Source of the DNA: Fuerstiella sp.
GTDB taxonomy: Bacteria > Planctomycetota > Planctomycetia > Planctomycetales > Planctomycetaceae
DNA: 64,000 nucleotides
NCBI GenBank assembly: GCA_014238335.1
Contig: JABABI010000011.1
Span: forward strand, 32,335 to 96,334
Reading direction: 5' to 3'
Shown here: positions 56,229-64,000 of the stretch, in pieces
How positions within the stretch are numbered: the first letter of the stretch is position 1
Layout of the letters: every line of letters begins with the position of its first letter
The notes under the pieces: generated by a model
Seen by the model: the letters and a program-made list of their open reading frames with translations, nothing else
The model's database searches: none
What the model was told of the DNA's origin: nothing
Position numbers and translations under genes: made by a program

Positions 56229-57347
56229 GCCTATTGATAGTAGTTTTGAAACAAAACGGTGCGGGCACACAGAACAGTTGTCGAAAAATGACCGACCGCG
56301 TCAGGTGTGATCTCGACGGATCTTCGTGACGCATCGCCTGAACTGGCGGGAGTTTACAGAATGGCCGATTCATGCATCAATACGAGATGTGAGCTGCGTG
56401 TGGCGGCGTCACAAGCCAAATTCTCAGACATCTTACGGACACGCCCGGCGGGGTGCCGGGCATGAACATCGATATAGGAGAACCATAAACTAGCTAATTT
56501 CCGCCCTTCATCAGCAAAACGCAACAGTTTCAGGAAAATCAGGCAAACGCTCTGATCAGTTTGAGACATTGACCGCTGACGTGCGTTTGCAGAAAAAGTC
56601 AGCCGGCACGCGTACGAATCAACACATTGACAATCGTCCAGAATGCGTGTTGCACCCAAAGTGTCATTGCGAGTTGTAATCGGCTTCGGCACGAACGATG
56701 AATTCTTTTTTGGAGTTGCGAACATGAACAATCCAAAAGTTGCAGACGAGCGGACAGGCAGTTCCCGTGAGTGCCGGCAAGAGCCCAGAAAGATCAAGAC
56801 CTTTGCAAAACGGGTATTTCTGATTATTCCGTCTCGCAATAATGAACAAACGAATCACGCCAGTCAGCGTGCAGAAACATGACCCCCGCCAGGCGCTCCC
56901 AGTTGTAATGGCCGAGTTGGAAGATCTGGACATTAGTCTCCGAGTGATGTCTCTCTGCGAAACACAACATTGCCAGGAAAGCCAGCCTCGTCGTTATTAT
57001 CCAGTGCCCTGCGCGTCTTCCCTCGATTTTCCTGCGGTGCGGCCGCCGCACTTCGTTTCTGGAAACGTAACAGCCACTTCGGACCGTTGCAGCAGTCCTG
57101 TCGTGGCTGGACAGGATTCCCGGGCGTTCAACCCGCAGCGATTTCGAACATTCACTGCGACAGAATTAAACAACGGTGTGTTGTTTTGGAACAGCTCTGC
57201 AAAAATATGGAATCGAACGTTTCCTTTTGCATAGGAACTGGTTTCAATCAGCTTGCCACAGGCTCTTGTCGCCGTATTCGCGGAAACCGTCAGGCGCTCG
57301 GCAGTTCCTCTGTTTCTATCGACGGGTTTTCTCGTGGGAGTGGCATG
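56229..57347. other. 1.1-kb divergent gap without a supported gene
   Basis: Separates the giant membrane protein from the LEPR-like gene. Open frames on both strands here lack protein-like composition and ribosome binding sites. A GC-rich hairpin GCCCGGC/GCCGGGC (loop GGGGT) lies at 56443-56461 and an A/T stem AAACAAC/GTTGTTT at 57168-57186. It may hold long leaders, a small RNA or a decayed gene; none is shown. Confidence 0.35.
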
Positions 57348-59081
57348 ATGAGCCAACGACGGCGACTGGCTGTCCTGAGCGAACACATGGAGTCACGGCT
57401 GGTTCTTTCACCAGTGACGATGTTTGCGATTCACAGCGGTGGGCCCAGTGCTGATCAGGACGTCGCTGAGTCTCCAACGGACAATTCTGGGGCGAGCGGG
57501 GACGTGGATGTCGTAGTCCAGCAGGAACAGGGGTCTGCTGGAGACGTCGTTGCTACAGAACAGAGTTTTGGCGACAACGAAGTTTCAGCCGCACCAGTTG
57601 TATCGTCGGGCACCGTATCTGTGGCACTGACCGAAACGCTATCCCGCGCGGATGATGCCTCTGCAACAGACATTTCAATGTCGAAAGTCACGGCCGTCGG
57701 CAGTGGTATCGAGACATCGACAGAACGCTCGCGGGGGGGCTCGTGTACCGAACTCACGAACCACGAAAATGGTGCCTCAACCCAGCCGACACCAGTCCGT
57801 TCGGCGTCGTCTGATACACAGCAGGATGTCGTTCCTGGTCCGGTGGATGCTCAAGGCCGCGAATTTGCAGACGGCGTTGTCGTTTTGGATGTCGCCGGAA
57901 GAACCGTGCCGGTTTTTACCGTCAGCAAGGTTGACTCGGAGCAGCGAGACGTGGCGGCAATGACGGTCGCTGCTCCGGATGCAACTTGGACATCCGACCA
58001 GCAGCAGCGAAGTGAGGTGAGGCGTGCAGTGGTCACTGATGCAGAATTACAGGCACAGGACGCCGACGTAAAAATCGTCGCCAGCCACCGAATTCGCAAT
58101 ACAGACACTGCGACAGCAAGGTCCGACAACGACGTCGTGCTGTCTGTCGCCGTTGCCGCAGGTCAGGACCATCCGGCAACGCACGTTGCTGGCACCACCG
58201 ACACGGTGGTGCCAGTGGTCTCGTCTGAGACTCCGCAGAACGATACCCGTTCCGGCATAAATAATGATCAGCCGGCGGTGGATTTCACGACAGTATCTGA
58301 CGGCGATTCTCAGCCTGTCGCTGCCGAAATGCCGCTGGCGCCTGGCAGCGGCACCAGGAACATTTCGTCAGTAACGACGGAGCAGCCGCCTGATGTCAGT
58401 ATTGAAGAGGCAAACACGTCCGGTGGCTGGCTGCCGGACATCGCTCCGTCACCGGAAGTATATTCTGAAGCACGGCTCTCCGTCGCAATAACGCCGAATT
58501 CAGCACTAAGTTTGCAATGGCGGTCGTGGCTGATGAGGGCCGAGGCACCGTCAGAGACTGACGCCGATCATGAGCGCAGCGAGTGCACGCACTCGTTTTT
58601 CGGAGATGCTACTCGCGTGGGACTGATGTTGGCGGCCGTCAAACATGCCGGACGATGGTCCGCAAGCGTGTTCAGCGTCATTGATTCTGCCGATGAATTG
58701 CGAGGTGAAGGCGCGCCTTATTCGAAGGAACGACGTCGACATCGAGCGGCAACTGCCCGGAGAGTTCCGACTACATTTGACCGGTTGCGACAAGCCATTA
58801 ATTCGCGGGAATCCGTTGACGAGCACAACAGTCTGCCCAATGCCCATCCGTCGGCTGATGCTGTCTTTGCTGACGCAGCATCAATGTCATTGTTGTACCA
58901 GAACAACTTTGGCAGCAGTCACTCTGAACGCAACGGGTTTCTGTGGAGCGGCCTGTTACTAGGGGGGGCCGGTCTGGTGGCCAGTCGAGCCAGTCGCGGC
59001 CGGAAAATTCAGCCACATCGGCAGTTGATTCCGCCTTCAGTCTCACGCAACGGCGGTGAAACCCTTAGATTTGCGGATTGA
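57348..59081 (+). CDS. Surface-type Ser/Thr/Asp-rich protein with LEPR-XLL-like start
   Basis: 577 residues from ATG 57348, with GGGAG 7 nt upstream; the frame is open to 56970 but the upstream part is not protein-like. The first 22 residues, SQRRRLAVLSEHMESRLVLSP, resemble the LEPR-XLL motif at the start of many large planctomycete surface proteins. Then come about 480 residues of low complexity rich in Asp, Ser, Thr, Val and Gln, without cysteine-rich or repeat domains I can name. Near the C-terminus a hydrophobic stretch (LWSGLLLGGAGLVA) is followed by SRASRGRK, the layout of a C-terminal sorting or anchoring tail. Much shorter than usual LEPR proteins. Function unknown. Confidence 0.7.
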   Translation: MSQRRRLAVLSEHMESRLVLSPVTMFAIHSGGPSADQDVAESPTDNSGASGDVDVVVQQEQGSAGDVVATEQSFGDNEVSAAPVVSSGTVSVALTETLSRADDASATDISMSKVTAVGSGIETSTERSRGGSCTELTNHENGASTQPTPVRSASSDTQQDVVPGPVDAQGREFADGVVVLDVAGRTVPVFTVSKVDSEQRDVAAMTVAAPDATWTSDQQQRSEVRRAVVTDAELQAQDADVKIVASHRIRNTDTATARSDNDVVLSVAVAAGQDHPATHVAGTTDTVVPVVSSETPQNDTRSGINNDQPAVDFTTVSDGDSQPVAAEMPLAPGSGTRNISSVTTEQPPDVSIEEANTSGGWLPDIAPSPEVYSEARLSVAITPNSALSLQWRSWLMRAEAPSETDADHERSECTHSFFGDATRVGLMLAAVKHAGRWSASVFSVIDSADELRGEGAPYSKERRRHRAATARRVPTTFDRLRQAINSRESVDEHNSLPNAHPSADAVFADAASMSLLYQNNFGSSHSERNGFLWSGLLLGGAGLVASRASRGRKIQPHRQLIPPSVSRNGGETLRFAD

Positions 59082-59292
59082 GGCGTCTGTGCGGACTTCA
59101 CGCAGGCCACGTCTGTGTCCATCACGACAGCTGTAACCCCGTTGAAACAGATGCGATGAGCGTGCTGGGGAAAAATCCAACGCTATCCGTCAGATGCCGC
59201 GGTCAGAGTTGTTCTGTCGCAGCGGACGTGTTTTTGGTGTGTTGATTTGCTATCCTCTCCGCCGAGTAATGATTCTCGTAGGAAGGGACAAA

Positions 59293-60489
59293 ATGCGAAT
59301 ACTGGTAAGCTGGGACGACGCCGCACAGATTGAGCTTCTGAAAATGTACCTGGGATTGGACGACAATGCGGTCTTTGCGACGACTGACCGGGAACAGTTC
59401 ATAGCGTTTGTAAATTCGCCGCAGACGTTTGACGTCATACTGATGGCGGCGTCCTATCCGGACTACGATGTCGGCTTTGAAACATTTCAACTGATCACGG
59501 AGTGTCGCCCGACCTGCCCCGTCGTTGCAGCGTGTCCCCAAAGTGATGTGTATCGGATCGCCCGGTTCATGACCGCCGGCCTGCGAAGTTACCTGATCCG
59601 GGATGATAACGGTGATTTCATGTTTCTGGTTCAGGCGATACTGGAAGCAGCCGTCCGGCAGATAGACACAGAGCGCGAACGTCAGATTTCGGCTCAGTTG
59701 CGAAAGGAAGTGGAATCTGTCCGGGAACTTCAGGAATCGATCATCCCCAATGACATCGAAACTCCGGAAGGATTCAAAATTTCGGCTCGCTACGAATCTT
59801 CACAGATTCGCGTTATTGGCAGTCAGCCCGTGACAATGGCCGGTGGTGACTATTACGAGGCATTCACTCTGCCGGATAATCGGATTGTGATGCTGGTTGG
59901 TGACGCATCGGGACATGGAATGAAGGCCTGCATGTCCATTTTTACGATGCACACGCTTATTCGCATGATTCGCTTTGACGACTATATCGATACAGCGAAG
60001 CTGGTTAAACACATCAACCACGAGTTGTGTAAGCAGAGTGTGGTCAGTGGCGAAGGCGGCTTTATTACAATGCTGTACGGAGTCTTTGACACGAAGACTC
60101 GCGAGCTGTCCTGGGCCTGCGCCGGACACCAGATGCCCGTACTGCACAATCTGGATACCGGTGAAATCACTGAAGTTGCCGAGGCGGAGGTGGCCTCCGG
60201 TCTGCCAATCGGAATATTTGAAGACGGAGAGTACGTGAATAACCGCACCATCATTCCACCGCGGTCACGCCTGCTTCTGTACACTGACGGACTGATCGAA
60301 GCATTTCCATCCGGGTCCCGAGATGAACATGTTGAGTTCGGCATGGACGGAATGGAGCGAACGATGCGCATGGCGAAGGATAAGACTGTAACCGAATGTC
60401 TGGAACTGTTGTTTTCTGAGTCTTACGATTTCACGGAGGGTGCCGGACGACACGACGACACGTCCATCATGATTCTGGAATCTGATTGA
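59293..60489 (+). CDS. SpoIIE-type PP2C phosphatase with degenerate receiver
   Basis: 398 residues from ATG 59293, fixed by AGGAAGGGA just upstream. Residues 1-125 have a receiver-like fold, but the phosphoacceptor position aligns with Ala52 (DVILMAASYPDYDVG), so it cannot be phosphorylated normally. A linker coiled coil (about 140-170) leads to the PP2C domain: GGDYYEAF, VGDASGHGMKA, FITMLYGVFD, WACAGHQMP, LYTDGLIEA and GRHDDTSIMIL, all metal sites intact. Such RsbU/SpoIIE proteins dephosphorylate STAS-domain anti-sigma-factor antagonists. A STAS gene occurs at 19941 but is not linked. Confidence 0.9.
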   Translation: MRILVSWDDAAQIELLKMYLGLDDNAVFATTDREQFIAFVNSPQTFDVILMAASYPDYDVGFETFQLITECRPTCPVVAACPQSDVYRIARFMTAGLRSYLIRDDNGDFMFLVQAILEAAVRQIDTERERQISAQLRKEVESVRELQESIIPNDIETPEGFKISARYESSQIRVIGSQPVTMAGGDYYEAFTLPDNRIVMLVGDASGHGMKACMSIFTMHTLIRMIRFDDYIDTAKLVKHINHELCKQSVVSGEGGFITMLYGVFDTKTRELSWACAGHQMPVLHNLDTGEITEVAEAEVASGLPIGIFEDGEYVNNRTIIPPRSRLLLYTDGLIEAFPSGSRDEHVEFGMDGMERTMRMAKDKTVTECLELLFSESYDFTEGAGRHDDTSIMILESD

Positions 60490-60510
60490 CGTGTGTTGTT
60501 GCGTCAGTTC

Positions 60511-61341
60511 TCAGCCGAAATAGCTGACCGCATTCCTGAACAATTGCAGTCCCTTACCGTCGCCACGCACACCTGTCCGCGTCCATTGCGGGTGCTGCGT
60601 GGCAAACAGAAATCGTTCGGGATGAGGCATCAGCCCCAGCACTCGACCGGTTGTGTCCGAAAGCCCTGCAATGTTCGCGAGTGATCCGTTGGGATTGTCA
60701 GGTTCCGGCAGTATTTCAATCGCCGTTGGGTCACCTGTTTCGGCCGCCAGTGCAGTCGCTCGATCATTCCAGTAGCAGAGTGAAACCTGACCTGCAGCGC
60801 GAAGGCCGTCGAGGACTGATTCGTCAGCAACGGCAATTCGTCCTTCTGCGTGAGCAATCGGCACCTCAAACTCATCCATTCCCTGCAGGAATATGCTGTT
60901 TGAGGACGTCGTCTTCAATCGCACCCAGCGGTCGGTATACCGGCCGCTGTTATTCCAGGTCAGCGTGACTTTATCCTCGAAGGGATTCTCATCCGGATTG
61001 TCGATTCCGCGTCCCATCAGCAGACCGGCCTTCAGAATAACCTGAAAACCGTTGCAAATTCCGAGAACGAGTTTGTCTGAGGACAAAAACTCACGCATGA
61101 CATCATTCAGACGTCCACGAATTTGCCGTGAGAAAATCACGCCTGCGCCAATATCATCTCCGTAGCTGAATCCTCCGGGTACACACAGAACCTGGTATTG
61201 CCGCAGCAGAGAAGGATTCTCCAGCAGGCGAAACAAATGAACTCGGTCGGCGGCACCGCCAGCAAGTTCAAAGGCGTGAGCCGTTTCAACGTCGCAATTG
61301 GTTCCGGGGGCACGAAGTACACAAACTTGAGGGGCCGTCAT
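60511..61341 (-). CDS. purQ: Phosphoribosylformylglycinamidine synthase, glutaminase subunit
   Basis: 276 residues, a class I glutamine amidotransferase. The start VCVLRAPGTNCDVETAHAF, GGFSYGDDIGAG, the nucleophile GICNGFQ (Cys96) and the C-terminal MPHPERFLF with its histidine and glutamate identify PurQ. It supplies ammonia to PurL for purine synthesis step four. PurL and PurS are not in the window. About 40 residues longer than the Bacillus type because of an insertion in the second half. Convergent with the phosphatase gene at 21 bp. Confidence 0.93.
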   Translation of the reverse strand: MTAPQVCVLRAPGTNCDVETAHAFELAGGAADRVHLFRLLENPSLLRQYQVLCVPGGFSYGDDIGAGVIFSRQIRGRLNDVMREFLSSDKLVLGICNGFQVILKAGLLMGRGIDNPDENPFEDKVTLTWNNSGRYTDRWVRLKTTSSNSIFLQGMDEFEVPIAHAEGRIAVADESVLDGLRAAGQVSLCYWNDRATALAAETGDPTAIEILPEPDNPNGSLANIAGLSDTTGRVLGLMPHPERFLFATQHPQWTRTGVRGDGKGLQLFRNAVSYFG

Positions 61342-61647
61342 CCTGTTTTCTTTCGGTGCCGGAAATGGCCCGGATAATATAGGGCATTGGGCATCAAGTT
61401 TGAATTGTGAGCGACTTGGTGTCAGAATTCAGAATCTGATGGAACGCGGCGCTGCATCGGACTGCAGGAGGGCGGCCTGCCTGAAGGAACAGCCACAGTT
61501 TAGTCGGGCACAGTTTCCGCATGGCCCGACAATATTTCGAATGCAGCAGTCAATTCCTTTTAGGGTTAACGCGGAGTTGCTCGGTTTGCCGGGGAACTGA
61601 GTCTACACCCGGAATCCCGTAAGAAGCCGATATCAGGAGAAGTTGCT
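61342..61647. promoter_or_regulatory. Divergent promoter region of purQ and the zinc-ribbon gene
   Basis: 306 bp between divergent starts. No purine riboswitch or clear operator was seen. AGGAG at 61635-61639 is the ribosome binding site of the next gene. Confidence 0.35.
61635..61639 (+). promoter_or_regulatory. Shine-Dalgarno deciding an ATC start
   Basis: AGGAG lies 8 nt before ATC 61648. No ATG, GTG or TTG in frame lies within range; the first in-frame usual start is GTG 61720, which would cut the zinc ribbon in half. Confidence 0.6.
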
Positions 61648-62502
61648 ATCAAAGGTCCAGTTCTTCAATATGAGCTTCGAATTCGGCGACTATGGGAATG
61701 CTCCAAATGCGGACGCACTGTGAGAACGCGAGGTGCAGTGACGTCAAGGGAATGCACGTGCAGTGACCCTCGAATACTCATGCGGCTTGTCGATCCCGGC
61801 CTGGTGCCGCCGTTCGATGCATCTGCGTTCGCGACCTACGACAATGAACAGGATGCTGCCCCCCTGGAATCAGAGTTGGTGGAAGATCCTCCGGAAAGGC
61901 CAGCGGCTGTCGGCGAAGACGAAGTTGCCGGTGAATCAATGCCGATCGAGCGTCCGCCGTTTCGCGGAAAAGGATATCTGCGTGCCGAGGCTCCGCCCGA
62001 AATAGATGAAGCAGATCTGGAGATGTCGCCTGATTCAGCGGCTGCAGACCGTTCACCGCCGACAGGTGGTGAAGATGGTGCTGTGTCCGCGGCAGCCGGA
62101 AGTTCGCACACTGTTTCCGCTGACTCCAGCGCCAAAGCAGCAGCGACACCCGGCTCAACGGACACGCCGAGTGAAGAGGGGGGGGGAACGTCTGATAATT
62201 CCTCACGAGGTCGCCGCCGAAGATCGCGACGCCGTCGACGTAAACCTGGTGAGAATTCCGGTAACGGCGGTGAAGCGACCACACAGTCAGAGTCAGCTCC
62301 GCAGACTCTCGGTAAGGGCGATCAGACCACGTCGACATTGGGTGGTTCGTCAATGGAGACAGGCGACCAGTCTGGTGAATCACCCGCCCGCACCTCTGAC
62401 GGCAAAAGTGAATCTGACAAACCCACCGGTCGGCGGCGACGCAGAAGGTCGCGGAATCGTGGTCGCGGGCGTGGTGATGGTGAAAGTGGCGCTGCGTCCT
62501 GA
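61648..62502 (+). CDS. Zinc-ribbon protein with acidic linker and arginine-rich tail
   Basis: 284 residues if started at ATC 61648. The N-terminal text (M)KGPVLQYELRIRRLW is followed by Cys18-x2-Cys21 and Cys36-x-Cys38, a small zinc ribbon; a GTG start at 61720 would remove the first cysteine pair. Residues about 55-180 are acidic and Pro/Ser rich. Two arginine clusters follow, GRRRRSRRRRRKPGE (near 190) and GRRRRRRSRNRGRGRG (near the end), separated by a Ser/Gly/Thr-rich stretch. This points to RNA or DNA binding, perhaps in translation or ribosome biology; no family is named. Convergent with the aldehyde dehydrogenase gene. Confidence 0.7.
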   Translation: MKGPVLQYELRIRRLWECSKCGRTVRTRGAVTSRECTCSDPRILMRLVDPGLVPPFDASAFATYDNEQDAAPLESELVEDPPERPAAVGEDEVAGESMPIERPPFRGKGYLRAEAPPEIDEADLEMSPDSAAADRSPPTGGEDGAVSAAAGSSHTVSADSSAKAAATPGSTDTPSEEGGGTSDNSSRGRRRRSRRRRRKPGENSGNGGEATTQSESAPQTLGKGDQTTSTLGGSSMETGDQSGESPARTSDGKSESDKPTGRRRRRRSRNRGRGRGDGESGAAS

Positions 62503-62526
62503 TCGAAGGGGGCGTGGCCGATTTGA

Positions 62527-64000
62527 TTATAGCGGCCGCACAACGGAAATGGGGCGCAGATAGTCGTTCAGGGTTTCGGGCGAGACAACTCCTCCACCCA
62601 TTCCGCTTTTTCCGACGCCAGCGTATGGCACTCCGTGGACGATCACATTGTGCGCGTTGATCCAGCCATTTCCGGATTCAAACGCTTCTGCAACGCGGGC
62701 ACAACGGGCCAGGTCCTGTGACCACACGCTGTTGCCCAGGCCGTAGTCCGTATCATTGGCCAGCCGAATCCCTTCTTCTTCCGTACCAAACGGGGCCAGA
62801 AATGCGACCGGTCCGAAGATCTCTTCCCGTGCAGCCACGTTGTGCAGAGCCCCGGCCATCAATGCTGGTTTCACGAAGTATCCGTTGCGTCCGGACACTT
62901 GTGCTGCTCCGCCCTCAAGCAGCAGTTCAGCTCCGTCGGCGACTCCCTTTTTCAGATAGCCGAGAACGCGCTCACGCTGCACCGGACTGACCACAGGACC
63001 CATCTCTGCAGATTCGTCCATCTGGTAACCGATTTTCACGGACTTCATTTTGGTCACACATTCGTTGACGAAGTCATCGTAAATATCGCGATGAATCAGC
63101 CAGCGCGTCGCGTCACAACAGACCTGCCCCGAATGGAAGGTAATCGCCCCCACGAGTTTTTCGGCGGTTTCCTGAATGTCGACATCTTCAAAGACAACCG
63201 CCGCACCTTTACCACCCAGCTCACACTTGACGGGAATCAGATTCCGCCCGCACGCTTCGGCGACAAGACGACCAACTTCCGGCGAGCCGGTGAAACTCAT
63301 GCGGCGAAACTTTGGGTTGCCCGAGACAGCGGATCCGGCGGTCTCACCCAATCCCGTGACGACATTCAGCACACCAGCGGGAAGCAGATCAAGTTGCTGA
63401 ATCATGCGACACAGATACAAGGCGGACAGAGGGGTATCCTCAGCCGGCTTCAGCACACAGGTGTTGCCCGCAGCCAGAGCAGGCCCCAGTCCCCATCCCG
63501 CCAGCAGAAACGGAAAGTTCCAGGGAATAATGAAACCACACGGTCCCCATGGGTGTCGAGCGACCCAGGCTTCATGGTTTCGCACGGCGATGACGTTGCG
63601 ATAGTTGACGGTTTGTGCGAGGTCCGCGAAGTATCGAAACGTATCTATGAAATTCTCAACATCGCCTTCTGCCTGTGAGTAAATTTTGCCGCAATCGATG
63701 GATTCAATCTGTGCAAACACAGCTTTTCGCTGTTCCACCGCATCGGCGATTCGATGCAGGATTGCGGACCGTTCGTTGACGGGCATTTTGGCCCAACCGC
63801 TGCCTTCAAACGCGTTTACTGCGGCATCCACCGCGCTGTCGACGTCTTCTTTCTGCAGGCTGGCGACTGTGGCAATCTTCTTTCCCGTTCCAGGGTCAAC
63901 AACGTCAAACGTCTGGCCCCCCGAAGCTTCCACCCACTGGCCATTGACATATGCCTTCTGCAGGCCCAGCGACAGAAATTCTGTGACTTCCGGCAGCAGT
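62527..64000 (-). CDS. NAD(P)-dependent aldehyde dehydrogenase, 5' end cut by window
   Basis: About 491 residues are visible; the frame enters from beyond the window end, and the text KAYVNGQWVEASGG just before 63933 is typical ALDH, so the start lies outside. Landmarks: IIPWNFPFLLAGWGLGPALAAGN, FTGSPEVGRLV, ELGGKGAAVVFEDVD with the general-base Glu, and the nucleophile in GQVCCDATRW. The C-terminal NAHNVIVHGVPYAGVGKSGMGG is the usual oligomerisation region. Most like betaine/aminoaldehyde dehydrogenases, but substrate cannot be settled. Confidence 0.92.
   Translation of the reverse strand, partial: LLPEVTEFLSLGLQKAYVNGQWVEASGGQTFDVVDPGTGKKIATVASLQKEDVDSAVDAAVNAFEGSGWAKMPVNERSAILHRIADAVEQRKAVFAQIESIDCGKIYSQAEGDVENFIDTFRYFADLAQTVNYRNVIAVRNHEAWVARHPWGPCGFIIPWNFPFLLAGWGLGPALAAGNTCVLKPAEDTPLSALYLCRMIQQLDLLPAGVLNVVTGLGETAGSAVSGNPKFRRMSFTGSPEVGRLVAEACGRNLIPVKCELGGKGAAVVFEDVDIQETAEKLVGAITFHSGQVCCDATRWLIHRDIYDDFVNECVTKMKSVKIGYQMDESAEMGPVVSPVQRERVLGYLKKGVADGAELLLEGGAAQVSGRNGYFVKPALMAGALHNVAAREEIFGPVAFLAPFGTEEEGIRLANDTDYGLGNSVWSQDLARCARVAEAFESGNGWINAHNVIVHGVPYAGVGKSGMGGGVVSPETLNDYLRPISVVRPL

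Noticed and set aside
56354..56839. 161-codon minus-strand frame in the 1.1-kb gap
   Set aside because: No ribosome binding site, no motif and shadow-like composition.
56970..57347. Upstream part of the LEPR-like frame
   Set aside because: Not protein-like; the motif-bearing start at 57348 has its own ribosome binding site.

Overview
The window reads as a chromosome segment of a planctomycete (Planctomycetota, probably Planctomycetales). Evidence: two formylglycine-type sulfatases, a BatA/VWA protein, several CxxCH multiheme cytochromes, futalosine-pathway menaquinone genes, a csrA/cstA pair, fused TolB/BNR propellers, and a surface-type protein starting with a degenerate LEPR-XLL-like motif. 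Species cannot be assigned from sequence alone. No rRNA, tRNA, CRISPR array, insertion sequence or phage module was recognised. Genes lie on both strands in short operons.

Layout. 1-5.4 kb (minus): the 3' part of a calcineurin-like phosphoesterase, a BatA/VWA membrane protein, and a ketoacyl-synthase homologue that has lost its catalytic triad. 5.7-19.8 kb: the most striking block, two divergent transcription units. The minus unit encodes a membrane-anchored FAD/2Fe-2S reductase, a tetraheme cytochrome c, a fusion of two cyclic-nucleotide-binding domains with a four-cluster ferredoxin, a four-histidine cytochrome b, a decaheme cytochrome c with an odd Cys-rich N-terminus, and, slightly downstream, a class-II cyclic-nucleotide phosphodiesterase. 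The plus unit encodes an FHA-(GAF-like)-class III nucleotide cyclase, a pentaheme cytochrome c and an outer-membrane barrel. Together these supply synthesis, sensing and breakdown of a cyclic nucleotide plus an electron path from NAD(P)H towards the cell surface. I propose this as the candidate undescribed system.

20-27 kb: a STAS protein and a sugar-nucleotide epimerase, cstA divergent from csrA, a sulfatase convergent with csrA across a nested terminator, and fumC. 27-33 kb: a small lipoprotein and a three-gene set of membrane-fusion proteins, one fused to an M50 protease and one to a GAF-like region. 33-36 kb: a methyltransferase and mqnB-mqnD. 36-41 kb: an operon of phosphoesterase, sulfatase and TolB/BNR protein. 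41-53 kb: an ABC exporter whose permease carries an extracytoplasmic propeller-like region, a 632-residue protein of unknown function, a BFD-like ferredoxin, a CDF metal transporter, a two-lobed alpha/beta hydrolase, an SGNH-like protein and CCA-adding enzyme. 53-64 kb: a giant spermidine-synthase-like membrane protein, a 1.1-kb stretch without a supported gene, the LEPR-like protein, a SpoIIE-type phosphatase, purQ, a zinc-ribbon/arginine-rich protein and the 3' part of an aldehyde dehydrogenase.

Two genes (38805 and 61648) appear to start at ATC behind strong Shine-Dalgarno sequences. In both, the upstream start restores an expected feature: a complete signal peptide in one, a complete zinc ribbon in the other.
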